Source: PFL42 sp963789825 (GTDB lineage Bacteria > Chloroflexota > Anaerolineae > Anaerolineales > E44-bin32). From it: a stretch of DNA of 64,000 nt. The position numbers were made by a program, and so were the translations under genes. The DNA is taken from NCBI GenBank assembly GCA_963789825.1, contig CAWBME010000010.1:1-64000 (forward strand). The letters are read 5' to 3'. Under the pieces are notes generated by a model. That model saw nothing but the letters and a program-made list of their open reading frames with translations. It was not told the DNA's origin and ran no database searches. The stretch's first letter is position 1, and each line of letters starts with the position of its first letter. Below, piece after piece: positions 56,101 to 64,000 of this stretch.

Positions 56101-56779
56101 CATGACCGCACGCCTGGCGCTGGAAACTCATTGCCACACCTACTGGTCGACGGATTGCCTGATGCTGCCCGCGCAGCAGATCGCCGCCGCCCGCGCCGCC
56201 GGGCTGGACCGGCTGGCCATCACCGACCACAATCTCATCGGGGGCGCAGTGGAGCTCGCCCGGCTCGCCCCGGATCTGATCCTCATCGGTGAGGAGATCA
56301 AGACCAGCCAGGGTGAGCTGCTGGCCTACTACGTGAAGGAGCTCGTGCCGCCCGGCCTGTCCCCAGAGGAGACCATCCGCCGCCTGCGCGACCAGGGCGC
56401 GGCCATCTCGGTCGCCCATCCCTTCGACCACGAGCGCTCCGGCGCCTGGCGCGAGGAGAACCTGCGGCGCATCCTTCCGCTGGTCGACGCCATCGAAGTC
56501 TTCAATGCCCGCTGCATCGTGCGCAATGCCAACGCATTGGCGGGTGAGTTTGCCGCCGCCATGGACAAGCCCGGCAGCGCCGGGTCGGATGCCCATTCCT
56601 ATCGTGAAGTCGGCCGCACGCATATGCTGCTGCCACCCTTCGACGATGGCCCGTCGCTGGCGCGGGCCTTCGCACAGGCGGAGCTGGTCTGCCGGGCCTC
56701 GTCACTGGCAATCCATTTCGTCTCGAGCTATGCCACCTGGCGCAAGAAGCGCGGCTGGCATCCGCCACACTCGGCCTGA
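56101..56779 (+). CDS. PHP-domain metal-dependent phosphoesterase
   Basis: 225 residues from ATG 56101. Motifs: LETHCHTYWSTDCLM (His-x-His), LDRLAITDHNLIGGAVELA (DH), IGEEIKTSQGELLAYYV (EEI-x-TxxGE), ISVAHPFDHER and SAGSDAHSYREVGR. The full set of PHP metal ligands is visible, so it is active in principle. Substrate unknown (trypanosomal-type PHP phosphoesterases act on nucleotides or small phosphoesters). It starts 6 nt after the DUF362 stop and is probably co-transcribed. Confidence 0.85.
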
Positions 56780-56957
56780 GTCTTCGGCCAACGTCCGGTG
56801 ATCACTGGCCGGGGATAGGCCTGCGGCGGGCGCAGGTTCGAGCGGGCGCCCTGCAACCCGCAGCACGCGCCCGGCTGAAGAGTAGCCATCACCATCGGGA
56901 TCGGCGACGAGCGTGCGGCGCTGCCCGCCTGCAGCCAGACGCAATCGATTCGGGTGC

Positions 56958-58475
56958 TCAGGTGGGCGCGATCAGTTCGCGCGTGCGCAGGTGTGGGAAG
57001 AGGATCACCTCGCGGATGGTGGCTTTGCCGGTCAGCAGCATCGTCAGCCGGTCGATGCCCATTCCGAAACCGCCATTCGGCGGCATGCCATAGCGCATCG
57101 CCCGCAGGTAGTCCTCGTCAAGCGGGTGACGTTCTTCGCTGTCGGCGGCGTAGTCGCGACCCATCTCGAGGAAGCGCTGTTCCTGGTCGAAGGGGTCGTT
57201 CAGCTCGGTGAAGGCGTTGCACAGCTCCATGCCGGCGACGAATCCCTCGAACCGCTCGACGGTGCCCGGATCCTCCGGCGTGCTCTTGGCCAGCGGGGAG
57301 ATGTCGCGCGGGTAGTCGTACAGGAAGGTCGGCTCGATCAGCGTCGGTTCGACGTAGTGCGTCAGCAGCGACTCGATCAGCTTGCCGCGCGTGGCATCGG
57401 GCGCCGGCTCGTGCCCGTGGGCTAGCATCTCGCGCCGCAGTCCCTCGGCCAGCGGATGGGCGGCGATGTCGATCCCGCTGCGCTCAAGGATCGACTGGCG
57501 CAGCGTCACCCGCTTCCAGGGCGGGGCGAGGTCGATGGTGTGGCCTTCATAGACCACGGTCGTCGATCCGGTAGCCTGCTGGGCGGCATGCGCCACCATC
57601 TGCTCGGTCAGGTCCATCACCTGCAGGTAGTCGGCATAGGCCATGTAGAACTCGAGCTGGGTGAACTCCGGGTTGTGCTTGAAGGAGACGCCCTCGTTGC
57701 GGAAGTCCCGGCCGATCTCATACACCCGCTCGAAGCCGCCCACCAGCAGACGCTTGAGATAGAGCTCGAACGAGATGCGCAGGTACAGGTCCTGATGCAG
57801 TTGATTGTGGTGGGTGACAAACGGCTGAGCCGCCGCGCCGCCGTAGAGCGGCTGCAGCATCGGCGTCTCGACCTCGACGAAGCCCCGGCCATCGAGGAAC
57901 TCGCGCAGTGCCCGCACCACGCTCGCCCGCGTGAGGAAGATCTGCCGGACCTCGGGGTTGACCGCCAGGTCGGCATAGCGCTGCCGATAGCGCGCTTCCG
58001 GATTGTCGAACGCCGAGTGCACCCGGCGTTCCCCGTCGACCACTTCTTCCTTGGACGCCGGAAGCGGGGAGATCGACTTGGCCAGCATGCGGAAGTCGTT
58101 CACCTGCAGCGTGACCTCGCCGCTGCGCGTCCGGAACAGCGTCCCCGAGGCCTGTATGAAATCCCCCAGATCGAACAGGGTGTTGACGGCCTCCAGTCGC
58201 TCCTGGCCGAGATCATCCAGACGGAAGTACAGCTGCAGACGGCCGTGGCCATCCTCGATGTGGCTGAAGGTGGTCTTGCCCATGACGCGCATGGAGCGCA
58301 GTCGGCCGGCGACGGTCACTGCGCCGAGGCTGTCGCCCTGAGCCTCAAAGGCCTGCACGGCCTGGGTGGTGGTGTGGCTGCGTTGGGCTCGCGCCGGGTA
58401 GGCGTCGAGCCCAGCCAGGCGCAGCGCCTCGATCTTCGCCGCCCGGATCCGCTCCAGCTCGCTGAGTTCTGCCAT
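56958..58475 (-). CDS. lysS: Lysyl-tRNA synthetase, class II
   Basis: 505 residues. N-terminal OB-fold (VTVAGRLRSMRVMGKTTFSHI) binds the anticodon. Class II motif 1 region VEVETPMLQPLYGGAAAQPF, motif 2 YEIGRDFRNEGVSFKHNPEF, motif 3 NGGFGMGIDRLTMLLTG. This charges tRNA-Lys, whose gene lies at 60427. The C-terminus ends LRTRELIAPT. Separated from greA by the terminator at 58508-58543, so it is transcribed from its own promoter. Confidence 0.96.
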   Translation of the reverse strand: MAELSELERIRAAKIEALRLAGLDAYPARAQRSHTTTQAVQAFEAQGDSLGAVTVAGRLRSMRVMGKTTFSHIEDGHGRLQLYFRLDDLGQERLEAVNTLFDLGDFIQASGTLFRTRSGEVTLQVNDFRMLAKSISPLPASKEEVVDGERRVHSAFDNPEARYRQRYADLAVNPEVRQIFLTRASVVRALREFLDGRGFVEVETPMLQPLYGGAAAQPFVTHHNQLHQDLYLRISFELYLKRLLVGGFERVYEIGRDFRNEGVSFKHNPEFTQLEFYMAYADYLQVMDLTEQMVAHAAQQATGSTTVVYEGHTIDLAPPWKRVTLRQSILERSGIDIAAHPLAEGLRREMLAHGHEPAPDATRGKLIESLLTHYVEPTLIEPTFLYDYPRDISPLAKSTPEDPGTVERFEGFVAGMELCNAFTELNDPFDQEQRFLEMGRDYAADSEERHPLDEDYLRAMRYGMPPNGGFGMGIDRLTMLLTGKATIREVILFPHLRTRELIAPT

Positions 58476-58507
58476 CGTCCGCCGTCCCCTTCACCCGGCG
58501 CGGGCTA

Positions 58508-58543
58508 TGAAAAAAGCCCCGCGCAGCCTGGCTGGCGCGGGGC
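58508..58543 (-). terminator. Intrinsic terminator of greA
   Basis: On the minus strand the GC-rich stem GCCCCGCGC...GCGCGGGGC (with an inner AGC/GCT pair) is followed directly by TTTTTT. This is the clearest intrinsic terminator in the window, placed 18 nt after the greA stop and before lysS. Confidence 0.8.
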
Positions 58544-58560
58544 CTGCCCACGACTGCCGT

Positions 58561-59034
58561 CTACTTGATGTCAAGGATCTTGTAGCGCAAGGTCCCGGCC
58601 GGTGCATGCACTTCGACCTCGTCGTCGGCGCGGTGATCCAACAAGGCCTGCCCGAGCGGGAACTCGTTCGAGATCAGCCCCTGTTTCGGGTTGGCCTCGG
58701 CCGACCCGACGATGGTGTAGGTCTCCGGGGACCCGGAACTTTCGCGGACCGTCACCGTGCTGCCAATGCGGATGGCCCCGGTCGACTCACCCGGTTCAAT
58801 GACCTTCGCCTGTGCGAGCAGGTGCTCAAGCTCGAGAATGCGTCCTTCAACGAAGGCCTGCTCGTTCTTGGCCGCTTCATACTCGGCGTTCTCGATCAGC
58901 TCGCCGCCCTCCATCGCCTCATGCAACCGCTGGGCAACCTCAGCCCGCTTGACGGTGCGCAGATGCTCAAGCTCATCCTCCAGCTTCTTGAGCCCCTCGG
59001 CGGTGACATAGACTGCATGATTCCCCATCGTCAA
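58561..59034 (-). CDS. greA: Transcription elongation factor GreA
   Basis: 157 residues. N-terminal coiled coil: VTAEGLKKLEDELEHLRTVK, then GELIENAEYEAAKNEQAFVEG, with the acidic tip (E, E, D-type) that enters the RNA polymerase channel. C-terminal FKBP-like domain: GSTVTVRESSGSPETYTIVG and PLGQALLDHRADDEVEVHAP. It rescues backtracked polymerase. It ends just before a strong terminator. Confidence 0.95.
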   Translation of the reverse strand: MTMGNHAVYVTAEGLKKLEDELEHLRTVKRAEVAQRLHEAMEGGELIENAEYEAAKNEQAFVEGRILELEHLLAQAKVIEPGESTGAIRIGSTVTVRESSGSPETYTIVGSAEANPKQGLISNEFPLGQALLDHRADDEVEVHAPAGTLRYKILDIK

Positions 59035-59155
59035 CTCTCTTGCCGGGATGGGCGGTCTGGCCCGGCCTCTGGCGATAAAAATAGAACTGAGAGATGACTC
59101 TCAGCCCACAACGGTGGTTTCGACCATCATAGCACAGCTCGCGGCACCTGTCTAC

Positions 59156-59930
59156 AAAGCCAGAGGGCCGAGCGCCTGGCCGTATGGGTGGCTCCCGTAG
59201 CGCCAACAGCAGCCGCGCACCGCCCCAGGCGTCGTGAAGTTCGATCAGCTCGCTCAGCAGATGGTCGGCATCTGACCAGAAACTGCCGATCTGCGAGCGA
59301 TACTCGGCGGCGGCGCTGGCCCAGGCTTCGATCTCCTCTTGCGCCAGCGGCAGACTCACTACCTCGCCCGCCGGCATACTGAACCCCGCCGGCAGTCCAC
59401 CACCCCGGCTGGCATAGGGAAGATCATAGTAGTACCAAAGGCCCAAGCCGAGGCGCTCAGCGGCGCCCCGTGTCAACTGGTGGTCGACATGGCCACCGAC
59501 GGCGAGCGGGCAAACGACCTGGGTGCTGAGCGTCGCACGCCTGCGAGAGCAGGTCCCCCAGGTACTCGACGATCCGGGAGTCCTCGGCATGCAAGGCGCC
59601 GAAGATGGCCGTCTCGTCGGGGTACAAGGGCGTCCCGTCTTCCGCCGTGCGGTAGATGGCATCGGGGATATCGAGATGTCGCGCCAGCGCGCCCAAGCGG
59701 CCTGCGGCGATGCGATCCTCCGTGCGGCGAACGGAGGCTGGGGCAACAGCCGTCCCCCAGCGCAGGTGCAGCTGTTCGGCGAAGGAGGAAAGCGGTCCGA
59801 CCGGAGGGTCTCCAGCACAGATGGTGAGAACGCGCACTTCATCGCCGGCCGAGGCGCGCTGAGCCATCCAGCCGCCGCAGGAGAACACTGCGTCGTCGAG
59901 GTGGGGCGAGAGCACAACCAGACCGCCCAT
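59156..59930 (-). CDS. PIG-L/LmbE-family deacetylase, frameshifted
   Basis: From ATG 59930: MGGLVVLSPHLDDAVFSCGG holds the zinc motif (H-x-D-D), VRVLTICAGDP and IAAGRLGALARHLDIPD follow. Near 59510 the frame changes; the second part contains CPLAVGGHVDHQLTRGAAE (second zinc His) and LPYASRGGGLPAGFS. A further shift near 59210 may give the short end YGQALGPLAL with a TAG at about 59156. The family deacetylates N-acetylglucosaminyl compounds (mycothiol, GPI, teicoplanin-type). A TATAAT lies 6 nt upstream of the ATG (leaderless). Confidence 0.75.
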
Positions 59931-59936
59931 GGCCTG

Positions 59937-59942
59937 ATTATA
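59937..59942 (-). promoter_or_regulatory. -10 box of the PIG-L gene, leaderless arrangement
   Basis: TATAAT on the minus strand, 6 nt before the ATG at 59930 (TATAATCAGGCCATG). With 6-7 nt to the start site, transcription would begin at the start codon. Confidence 0.55.
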
Positions 59943-60098
59943 GTCGGGCAGGAAACCGACCCATTCCGGGCGCTCCGGCGCCTTCTGCCCACCCAATGGG
60001 GTCAAGCCGGGCTATACTCTCAACGCTGACCGTGTCTTCTGCCCGCGCTGGAGGCTGCGGCTGGCGATTCGGTTTCAACCCCCCAACTTGGAGGCCCG

Positions 60099-60308
60099 AT
60101 GAGCGGACCGCTGATCACCTTGCTGGCTATTCTGGTGGGGATTGCCGTTGTGGGAGTCGCCATCTGGGCATTTGTGCGCATGCTTGGCCGTTCGAAGGAA
60201 ATGACCTGCCCGACGTGCGGCGAGTCGCTGGGTGCCAAGTACTGGACGAAGGCCGATCCGGTCTGCCCCAACTGCGGCGCACGACTCGAGCCCCCGCCCG
60301 CCAGTTGA
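60099..60308 (+). CDS. Small membrane-anchored zinc-ribbon protein
   Basis: 69 residues. One membrane helix (LITLLAILVGIAVVGVAIWAF) followed by MTCPTCGESLGAKYWTK and PVCPNCGARLEPPPAS, a zinc ribbon with two C-P-x-C-G knuckles. The ribbon would be in the cytoplasm if the helix is inserted N-out. Function unknown. Confidence 0.75.
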   Translation: MSGPLITLLAILVGIAVVGVAIWAFVRMLGRSKEMTCPTCGESLGAKYWTKADPVCPNCGARLEPPPAS

Positions 60309-60413
60309 CGCGGACGGTTGGCGGCACCTGGCACGCGATCCCGCCGATCGGGGTGACCAGCGTGCGCGGCCCGTACGGCGCGCCTGATGGCGCTCCACCC
60401 GTCGTTCACATGT

Positions 60414-60419
60414 TAGAAT
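60414..60419 (+). promoter_or_regulatory. -10 box of the tRNA-Lys gene
   Basis: TAGAAT ends 7 nt before the first tRNA base at 60427, the expected distance. No clear -35 is seen. Confidence 0.4.
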
Positions 60420-60426
60420 GCGCTCA

Positions 60427-60498
60427 GGGCCGTTAGCTCAATGGCAGAGCAGGTGCCTTTTAAGCACAAGGTTGCAGGTTCGAGCCCTGCACGGCCCA
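60427..60498 (+). tRNA. tRNA-Lys (anticodon TTT)
   Basis: Cloverleaf of 72 nt: acceptor GGGCCGT/ACGGCCC with discriminator A, D-stem GCTC/GAGC, anticodon stem GGTGC/GCACA with a G-A mismatch at 27-43, loop CTTTTAA with anticodon TTT, variable AGGTT, T-arm GCAGG/CCTGC with loop TTCGAGC. CCA is not encoded. lysS lies 2 kb upstream. Confidence 0.92.
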
Positions 60499-60917
60499 CT
60501 CCCGATCCACGCACAAACGCCCGCCGACCGGCGGGCAGTATTGCAGTGACAACCCGCTGGTTCGGCAGTATCAAGGGCTTGAGCAACACCCTCGCCTCTC
60601 AATACCTCAGGGTGCCCGTCAACACCCAACTTGCTCTCATCAAGCGCTCCCGTCACATGGCCCGGCGGGAATCCCGCATCGCTTCCGTCAGCATCATGCG
60701 GGCCTGCCGCACCCGTTCGCCGCGCGCCGCGCCAGCGCGCTCGCGTCTCCCTCGTCCTCATCCGACGTAGGCCGCGTTCGGTCACGCTTCAACCGACCCG
60801 CAAGTCGCTCCCCGATCCGCGCGTGATCCGTGGCAGAGTCGTGGACGCCAATCCGTCGGCTTGCGCTCACCATCCGCTCCGGGTAGCATACCGGCCACCA
60901 TCCTGACGGGAGGCCTC
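60499..60917. other. Intergenic region after tRNA-Lys
   Basis: About 420 nt. GCCCGCC-GACC-GGCGGGC (60519-60536, 7-bp stem) is a likely tRNA terminator. Otherwise I see no gene or RNA. Confidence 0.45.
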
Positions 60918-61736
60918 ATGCGCGCCCATCGTGCCCTGCTCGCAATCCTCGGCCTGCTGCTCGGCTCCATTGCCTGCGCACTCCAAGGCAGGGCCGGCGA
61001 TACTCCGACCATCGCAGACACGCCTTCCCCAGAGCCACAAGTGGCCTCACCGGTCGGGCTCGACCTGTGCACGCTGTTGTCGGCTGCCGAGGTCTCCAAC
61101 GCGCTCGGTGAGGCGGTCGAGGTCCAGCCGGGATTGCAGACGGGTGCCTGCAGCTTCGCCACGACGACCAGCACACAGCCCAAGTCGGTTGCCGTGTCTG
61201 CTGCACAAGGGAGCCAGGCGCGCGACATGGTACAGATGTCCGCCAGCCTTGGCCTGATGTTTGGGGGCAATGCCGACTCGCAGCGGATCGCGGAGGACCT
61301 TCAGGCCAACGCAGCCAACATGAGCTTGCAGGATGTGGTCGAGAAAGCCAACACCCTCCTGGTTCCGCTCGGGTACGCATTCTCCCCCGCAGGGACGCAG
61401 GACCTGCCGGCCATCTGGGGCTGGAACCCGATGGGGGCAGGCTCGCTTCAAAGGGTCGACGGTGAGACGTATCTGGCAGTGAGCGTGGTCGGGCTTGATG
61501 AGGCAGCAGCCAAGTCGGTCACCACGAGCCTGCTGGCACTCGCAGGGGACCGACTGCCGGCGGCTTTCACCATTGAGCTCGCCGAGAGCCTGCGCGTGGA
61601 ATTTACCGTACAGGCACCGACACTGGCGCCTGAACTCACACCAACAGTTGTCCCGCCAGCACTGGCGCCGGAATCCACACCAACAGTCGTCCCGCCGGCA
61701 CCGGCGCCGGAATTCACGCCAACACTCGTCAAGTAG
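60918..61736 (+). CDS. Lipoprotein of unknown function with Pro/Thr tandem-repeat tail
   Basis: 272 residues from ATG 60918 with GGGAGG upstream. Lipobox LLGSIAC, a Pro/Thr/Ser linker, then a domain starting LDLCTLLSAAEVSNALGEAV, a pattern of DUF3558-like lipoproteins (tentative). The tail is a 12-residue repeat, LAPELTPTVVPP, LAPESTPTVVPP, PAPEFTPTLVK, coded by three 36-bp tandem copies (about 61623-61730) that probably serve as a spacer. It lies between the tRNA-Lys and the partial tRNA copy. Confidence 0.7.
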   Translation: MRAHRALLAILGLLLGSIACALQGRAGDTPTIADTPSPEPQVASPVGLDLCTLLSAAEVSNALGEAVEVQPGLQTGACSFATTTSTQPKSVAVSAAQGSQARDMVQMSASLGLMFGGNADSQRIAEDLQANAANMSLQDVVEKANTLLVPLGYAFSPAGTQDLPAIWGWNPMGAGSLQRVDGETYLAVSVVGLDEAAAKSVTTSLLALAGDRLPAAFTIELAESLRVEFTVQAPTLAPELTPTVVPPALAPESTPTVVPPAPAPEFTPTLVK

Positions 61737-62626
61737 ACATGTCAAACGGCCTGGGTTGCGGATGGACTGTCCCACCGCGTGGCACCGATCGGTGGACCAA
61801 ACAGGCAGCATCCTGGCGGAGATCGCCGTGGGGGACGCCCTGGCTAGAACGCCCGTCAGAAGCGTCTTGTCCGGACACCCCCAGGCAGCCGCAACCCATG
61901 GTCTGACGGCCAACCGGCCGGCCCCTCGACTGGTAGGGCATTCCATTCACCGTCACAAGGTGGCGGGATCTCGGACAAGCAGCGGGGTGTTGTGCAAGAT
62001 GCCCCATGCCCTCGTGCCGCCTCGTCCGCGTCGGGTACTGTGCCTGAATTTGGGGCTCTTAGGCACAAGGTTGCAGATTCGAGTCCTGCACGCCCCACTC
62101 GTCTCGACACGGTAGCCGGCCGCCACCCACCATCGACATGAGCGCCGCCTCCTCAGCGCAGGCTGCCTGCGCAGCCCGCCCGCGACCCCCGGGTACGCCG
62201 CACGCTCCCCGCTCCGGCATCGCCGCGAACGACAGAGGGTCGGATTGCCAGCCCCCGTCGCGCCCGCCGCATGCCGGGACGCCATCCTGGTGCAAGCCCC
62301 AAGCAGGACCGCCCCGCCCGTCTCGACCGTCGCCTCCTGGTCGACCAGCACCCCGGCCGTCAGCGGGAATGTGCACACGCATACGGCTGCTGACCCCTCT
62401 CCGATGGCGAGCCCGCAGCCTGGTCCAGGGAACCAAACCATTCGTCGGCGGACCATCGACACCGGCCTGTGCTGGAGAGCGTGGTCGTCGAGCCTTCCAT
62501 GCTCCACAGCTCTTCATGGTGCTGTTCTGAAGTAGAATTGTCCTGCAGGGGGGAGCCTCCCTGCAAGAACGTTGTTCGCTTCTCGACCCAACACACGCAC
62601 TTCCAATCTCAGAAACGGAGTCTCCC
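61737..62626. other. Intergenic region before the catalase gene
   Basis: About 890 nt. It contains the tRNA-Lys 3' remnant at 62060-62100 and a TAGAAT at about 62535 that may be the catalase -10. Short open frames here show no recognisable domain; some read through the tRNA remnant and are artefacts. Confidence 0.45.
62060..62100 (+). repeat. Partial copy of the tRNA-Lys 3' half (41 bp, 4 mismatches)
   Basis: 37 of 41 bases match 60461-60501, from the anticodon loop through the T-arm, acceptor 3' strand and four bases beyond. The T-arm GCAGA/TCCTGC is compensated and still pairs, and the loop would read CTCTTAG (anticodon CTT). No 5' half is present, so it is not a functional tRNA. It could be an att-like repeat left by an integration event or a decayed tRNA-Lys(CTT). 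Confidence 0.7.
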
Positions 62627-64000
62627 ATGACCAAACACAAGAAACTGACCACCGCTGCCGGCGCACCGGTTCCCGACAACCAGAACGCCATGACCGCCGG
62701 GCCGCGCGGGCCCATGCTGCTACAGGATGTCTGGTATCTGGAGAAGCTCGCGCACTTCGACCGGGAGGTGATCCCGGAGCGCCGCATGCATGCCAAGGGG
62801 TCAGGCGCATTCGGCAAGTTCACCGTCACCCACGACATCACCCAGTACACCAAGGCCAAGGTGTTCTCCAAGATCGGCAAGGAGACCGAGGTCTTCTTGC
62901 GCTTCTCCACCGTAGCCGGGGAGCGCGGCGCCGCTGATGCCGAACGCGACATCCGCGGCTTCGCCATGAGATTCTACACGGAAGAAGGAAACTGGGACCT
63001 GGTGGGCAACAACACCCCGGTCTTCTTCCTGCGCGACCCGCACAAGTTCCCCGATCTCAACCGGGCGGTCAAACGCGACCCGCAGACCAACCTGCGCTCC
63101 GCTACCAACAACTGGGATTTCTGGACGTCGCTCCCCGAAGCCCTGCACCAGATCACCATCACCATGAGCGAACGCGGGATCCCGCAGTCCTATCGCCACA
63201 TGCACGGCTTTGGCAGTCACACCTTCAGCATGATCAACGCCAAGAATGAGCGGGTGTGGGTCAAGTTCCACCTGCAAACCCAGCAAGGCATCAAGAACCT
63301 GACCGACCAGGAAGCGGAAGCGATCGTCGCCAAGGACCGCGAAAGCCATCAGCGCGACCTGTTCGACAGCATCGCCAAGAAGGACTTCCCGCGCTGGACG
63401 ATGTCCATCCAGGTGATGACCGAAGAACAGGCCAAGCAGATGCCCTACAATCCCTTTGACCTGACCAAGGTCTGGTACCACAAGGAATTCCCCGTGATCG
63501 AAGTGGGCGTGCTCGAGCTGAACCGCAACCCGGAGAACTACTTCCAGGATGTGGAACAGGCAGCCTTCAATCCGGCGGCCGTTGTGCCGGGGATCAGCTT
63601 CTCGCCGGACAAGATGCTGCAGGGCCGGCTCTTCTCCTACGGCGATGCCCAGCGCTACCGCTTGGGCGTCAACCATCACCAGATTCCGGTCAACAGCCCC
63701 AAGCACGCCCCGGCCAATCCATCCCATCGTGATGGCCTGATGCGTGTGGATGGCAACCACGGCGCCACCCTCGGCTACGAACCGAACAGCTTCGGCGAGT
63801 GGCAGGAGCAGCCCGAATATCGGGATCCCTCGCTGGACTTGTCTGGCGCGGCGGACAACTGGAACTTCCGCGAGGACGATTCGGACTACTACACCCAGCC
63901 GGGGAAGCTGTTCCGCCTGATGGACAAGAAGCAACAGCAGGTTCTGTTCGAGAATACCGCCCGGGCGATGGGCGACGCCCCCGAATTCATCAAGATCCGC
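62627..64000 (+). CDS. katA: Catalase, heme-type (monofunctional, small-subunit), truncated by the window edge
   Basis: 458 codons are visible and the gene continues past the window. The start MTKHKKLTTAAGAPVPDNQN is typical. The distal heme His is in REVIPERRMHAKGSGAFG, the Asn in LVGNNTPVFFLRD, RHMHGFGSHTFSMIN is the central signature, and the proximal Tyr lies in GRLFSYGDAQRYRLG. It breaks down hydrogen peroxide. Clade-3 small-subunit length (about 480-500) is expected. It suggests exposure to oxygen. Confidence 0.95.
   Translation, partial: MTKHKKLTTAAGAPVPDNQNAMTAGPRGPMLLQDVWYLEKLAHFDREVIPERRMHAKGSGAFGKFTVTHDITQYTKAKVFSKIGKETEVFLRFSTVAGERGAADAERDIRGFAMRFYTEEGNWDLVGNNTPVFFLRDPHKFPDLNRAVKRDPQTNLRSATNNWDFWTSLPEALHQITITMSERGIPQSYRHMHGFGSHTFSMINAKNERVWVKFHLQTQQGIKNLTDQEAEAIVAKDRESHQRDLFDSIAKKDFPRWTMSIQVMTEEQAKQMPYNPFDLTKVWYHKEFPVIEVGVLELNRNPENYFQDVEQAAFNPAAVVPGISFSPDKMLQGRLFSYGDAQRYRLGVNHHQIPVNSPKHAPANPSHRDGLMRVDGNHGATLGYEPNSFGEWQEQPEYRDPSLDLSGAADNWNFREDDSDYYTQPGKLFRLMDKKQQQVLFENTARAMGDAPEFIKIR

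Noticed and set aside
54881..56779. Single DUF362-PHP fusion protein (632 codons)
   Set aside because: The join reads as an unlikely Ala/Cys-rich string, whereas the alternative frame gives a normal membrane-helix end (LLYGGLRLLQRGG, stop at 56092-56094) and the PHP domain has its own ATG at 56101. One indel near 56045 explains the fusion.
61953..62507. Minus-strand open frame of 184 codons
   Set aside because: It runs through the tRNA-Lys remnant and has no domain; translated tRNA sequence commonly produces such false frames.

Overview
The window is GC-rich, dense with genes and built like a chromosome of the phylum Chloroflexota (Anaerolineae-like). I infer this from gene content and protein style, not from a marker search. 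Supporting features are the gyrB / murA / rpmH-rnpA-yidD-yidC-jag-parA-parB neighbourhood, the Asp23-nusB-tatA-tatC run, the many Thr/Pro-linker lipoproteins with beta-propellers, and the dispersed GC-rich palindromes. A tRNA-Lys(TTT) and typical bacterial -10 boxes (TATAAT, TACAAT) are present.

Layout. 1-7.4 kb is an accessory zone of lower GC: a frameshifted CPBP protease, a cupin remnant, an IS3 OrfA remnant with a seven-copy iteron array, two beta-propeller lipoproteins, an IS110 stub fused to an RHS fragment, and an integron-type tyrosine recombinase carrying one frameshift. 7.5-24.3 kb is the conserved core: gyrB, a SAM hydroxide adenosyltransferase, murA, rpmH, rnpA, yidD, a PQQ-like propeller lipoprotein, yidC, jag, a PfkB kinase, parA, parB, panE, fabG, an Asp23 protein, nusB and tatAC. 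24.3-25.6 kb is non-coding and packed with repeats. 25.6-35.4 kb holds an MFS exporter, a DUF3592-like membrane protein, a thiolase-fold/DUF35 pair that lacks its usual cysteines, a three-gene run ending in a large multidomain lipoprotein, and an acyl-CoA dehydrogenase. 35.6-38.8 kb is a minus-strand cluster of five small membrane proteins. 39.2-47.8 kb contains a thioredoxin-like lipoprotein with an in-frame UGA at its first active-site Cys, a formiminotransferase-cyclodeaminase, a methyltransferase, a CapA-like lipoprotein and a 1194-residue DppB-DppC-M28-like fusion. 48.5-53.6 kb is a TetR-controlled ABC-2 efflux operon. 53.7-64 kb has small membrane proteins, DUF362 and PHP proteins, lysS, greA, a PIG-L deacetylase, tRNA-Lys, a lipoprotein and a catalase that runs off the window.

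How the genes work together. The core block couples DNA topology (GyrB), wall synthesis (MurA), membrane insertion (YidC with Jag), chromosome partition (ParAB) and twin-arginine export (TatAC). The efflux operon runs TetR, permease, membrane-fusion protein, ATPase, ATPase, with a perfect 20-bp operator in front. The permease fusion and the CapA-like protein overlap by 4 nt and probably form one envelope system.

About twenty genes are interrupted by single-base frameshifts, yet no clearly essential gene is. I give such genes their full span and say where the frame changes. The most unusual observations are the candidate selenocysteine thioredoxin (39233-39745), the single-chain DppB-DppC-M28 protein (44206-47790) and the Cys-less thiolase/DUF35 pair (28117-30044).
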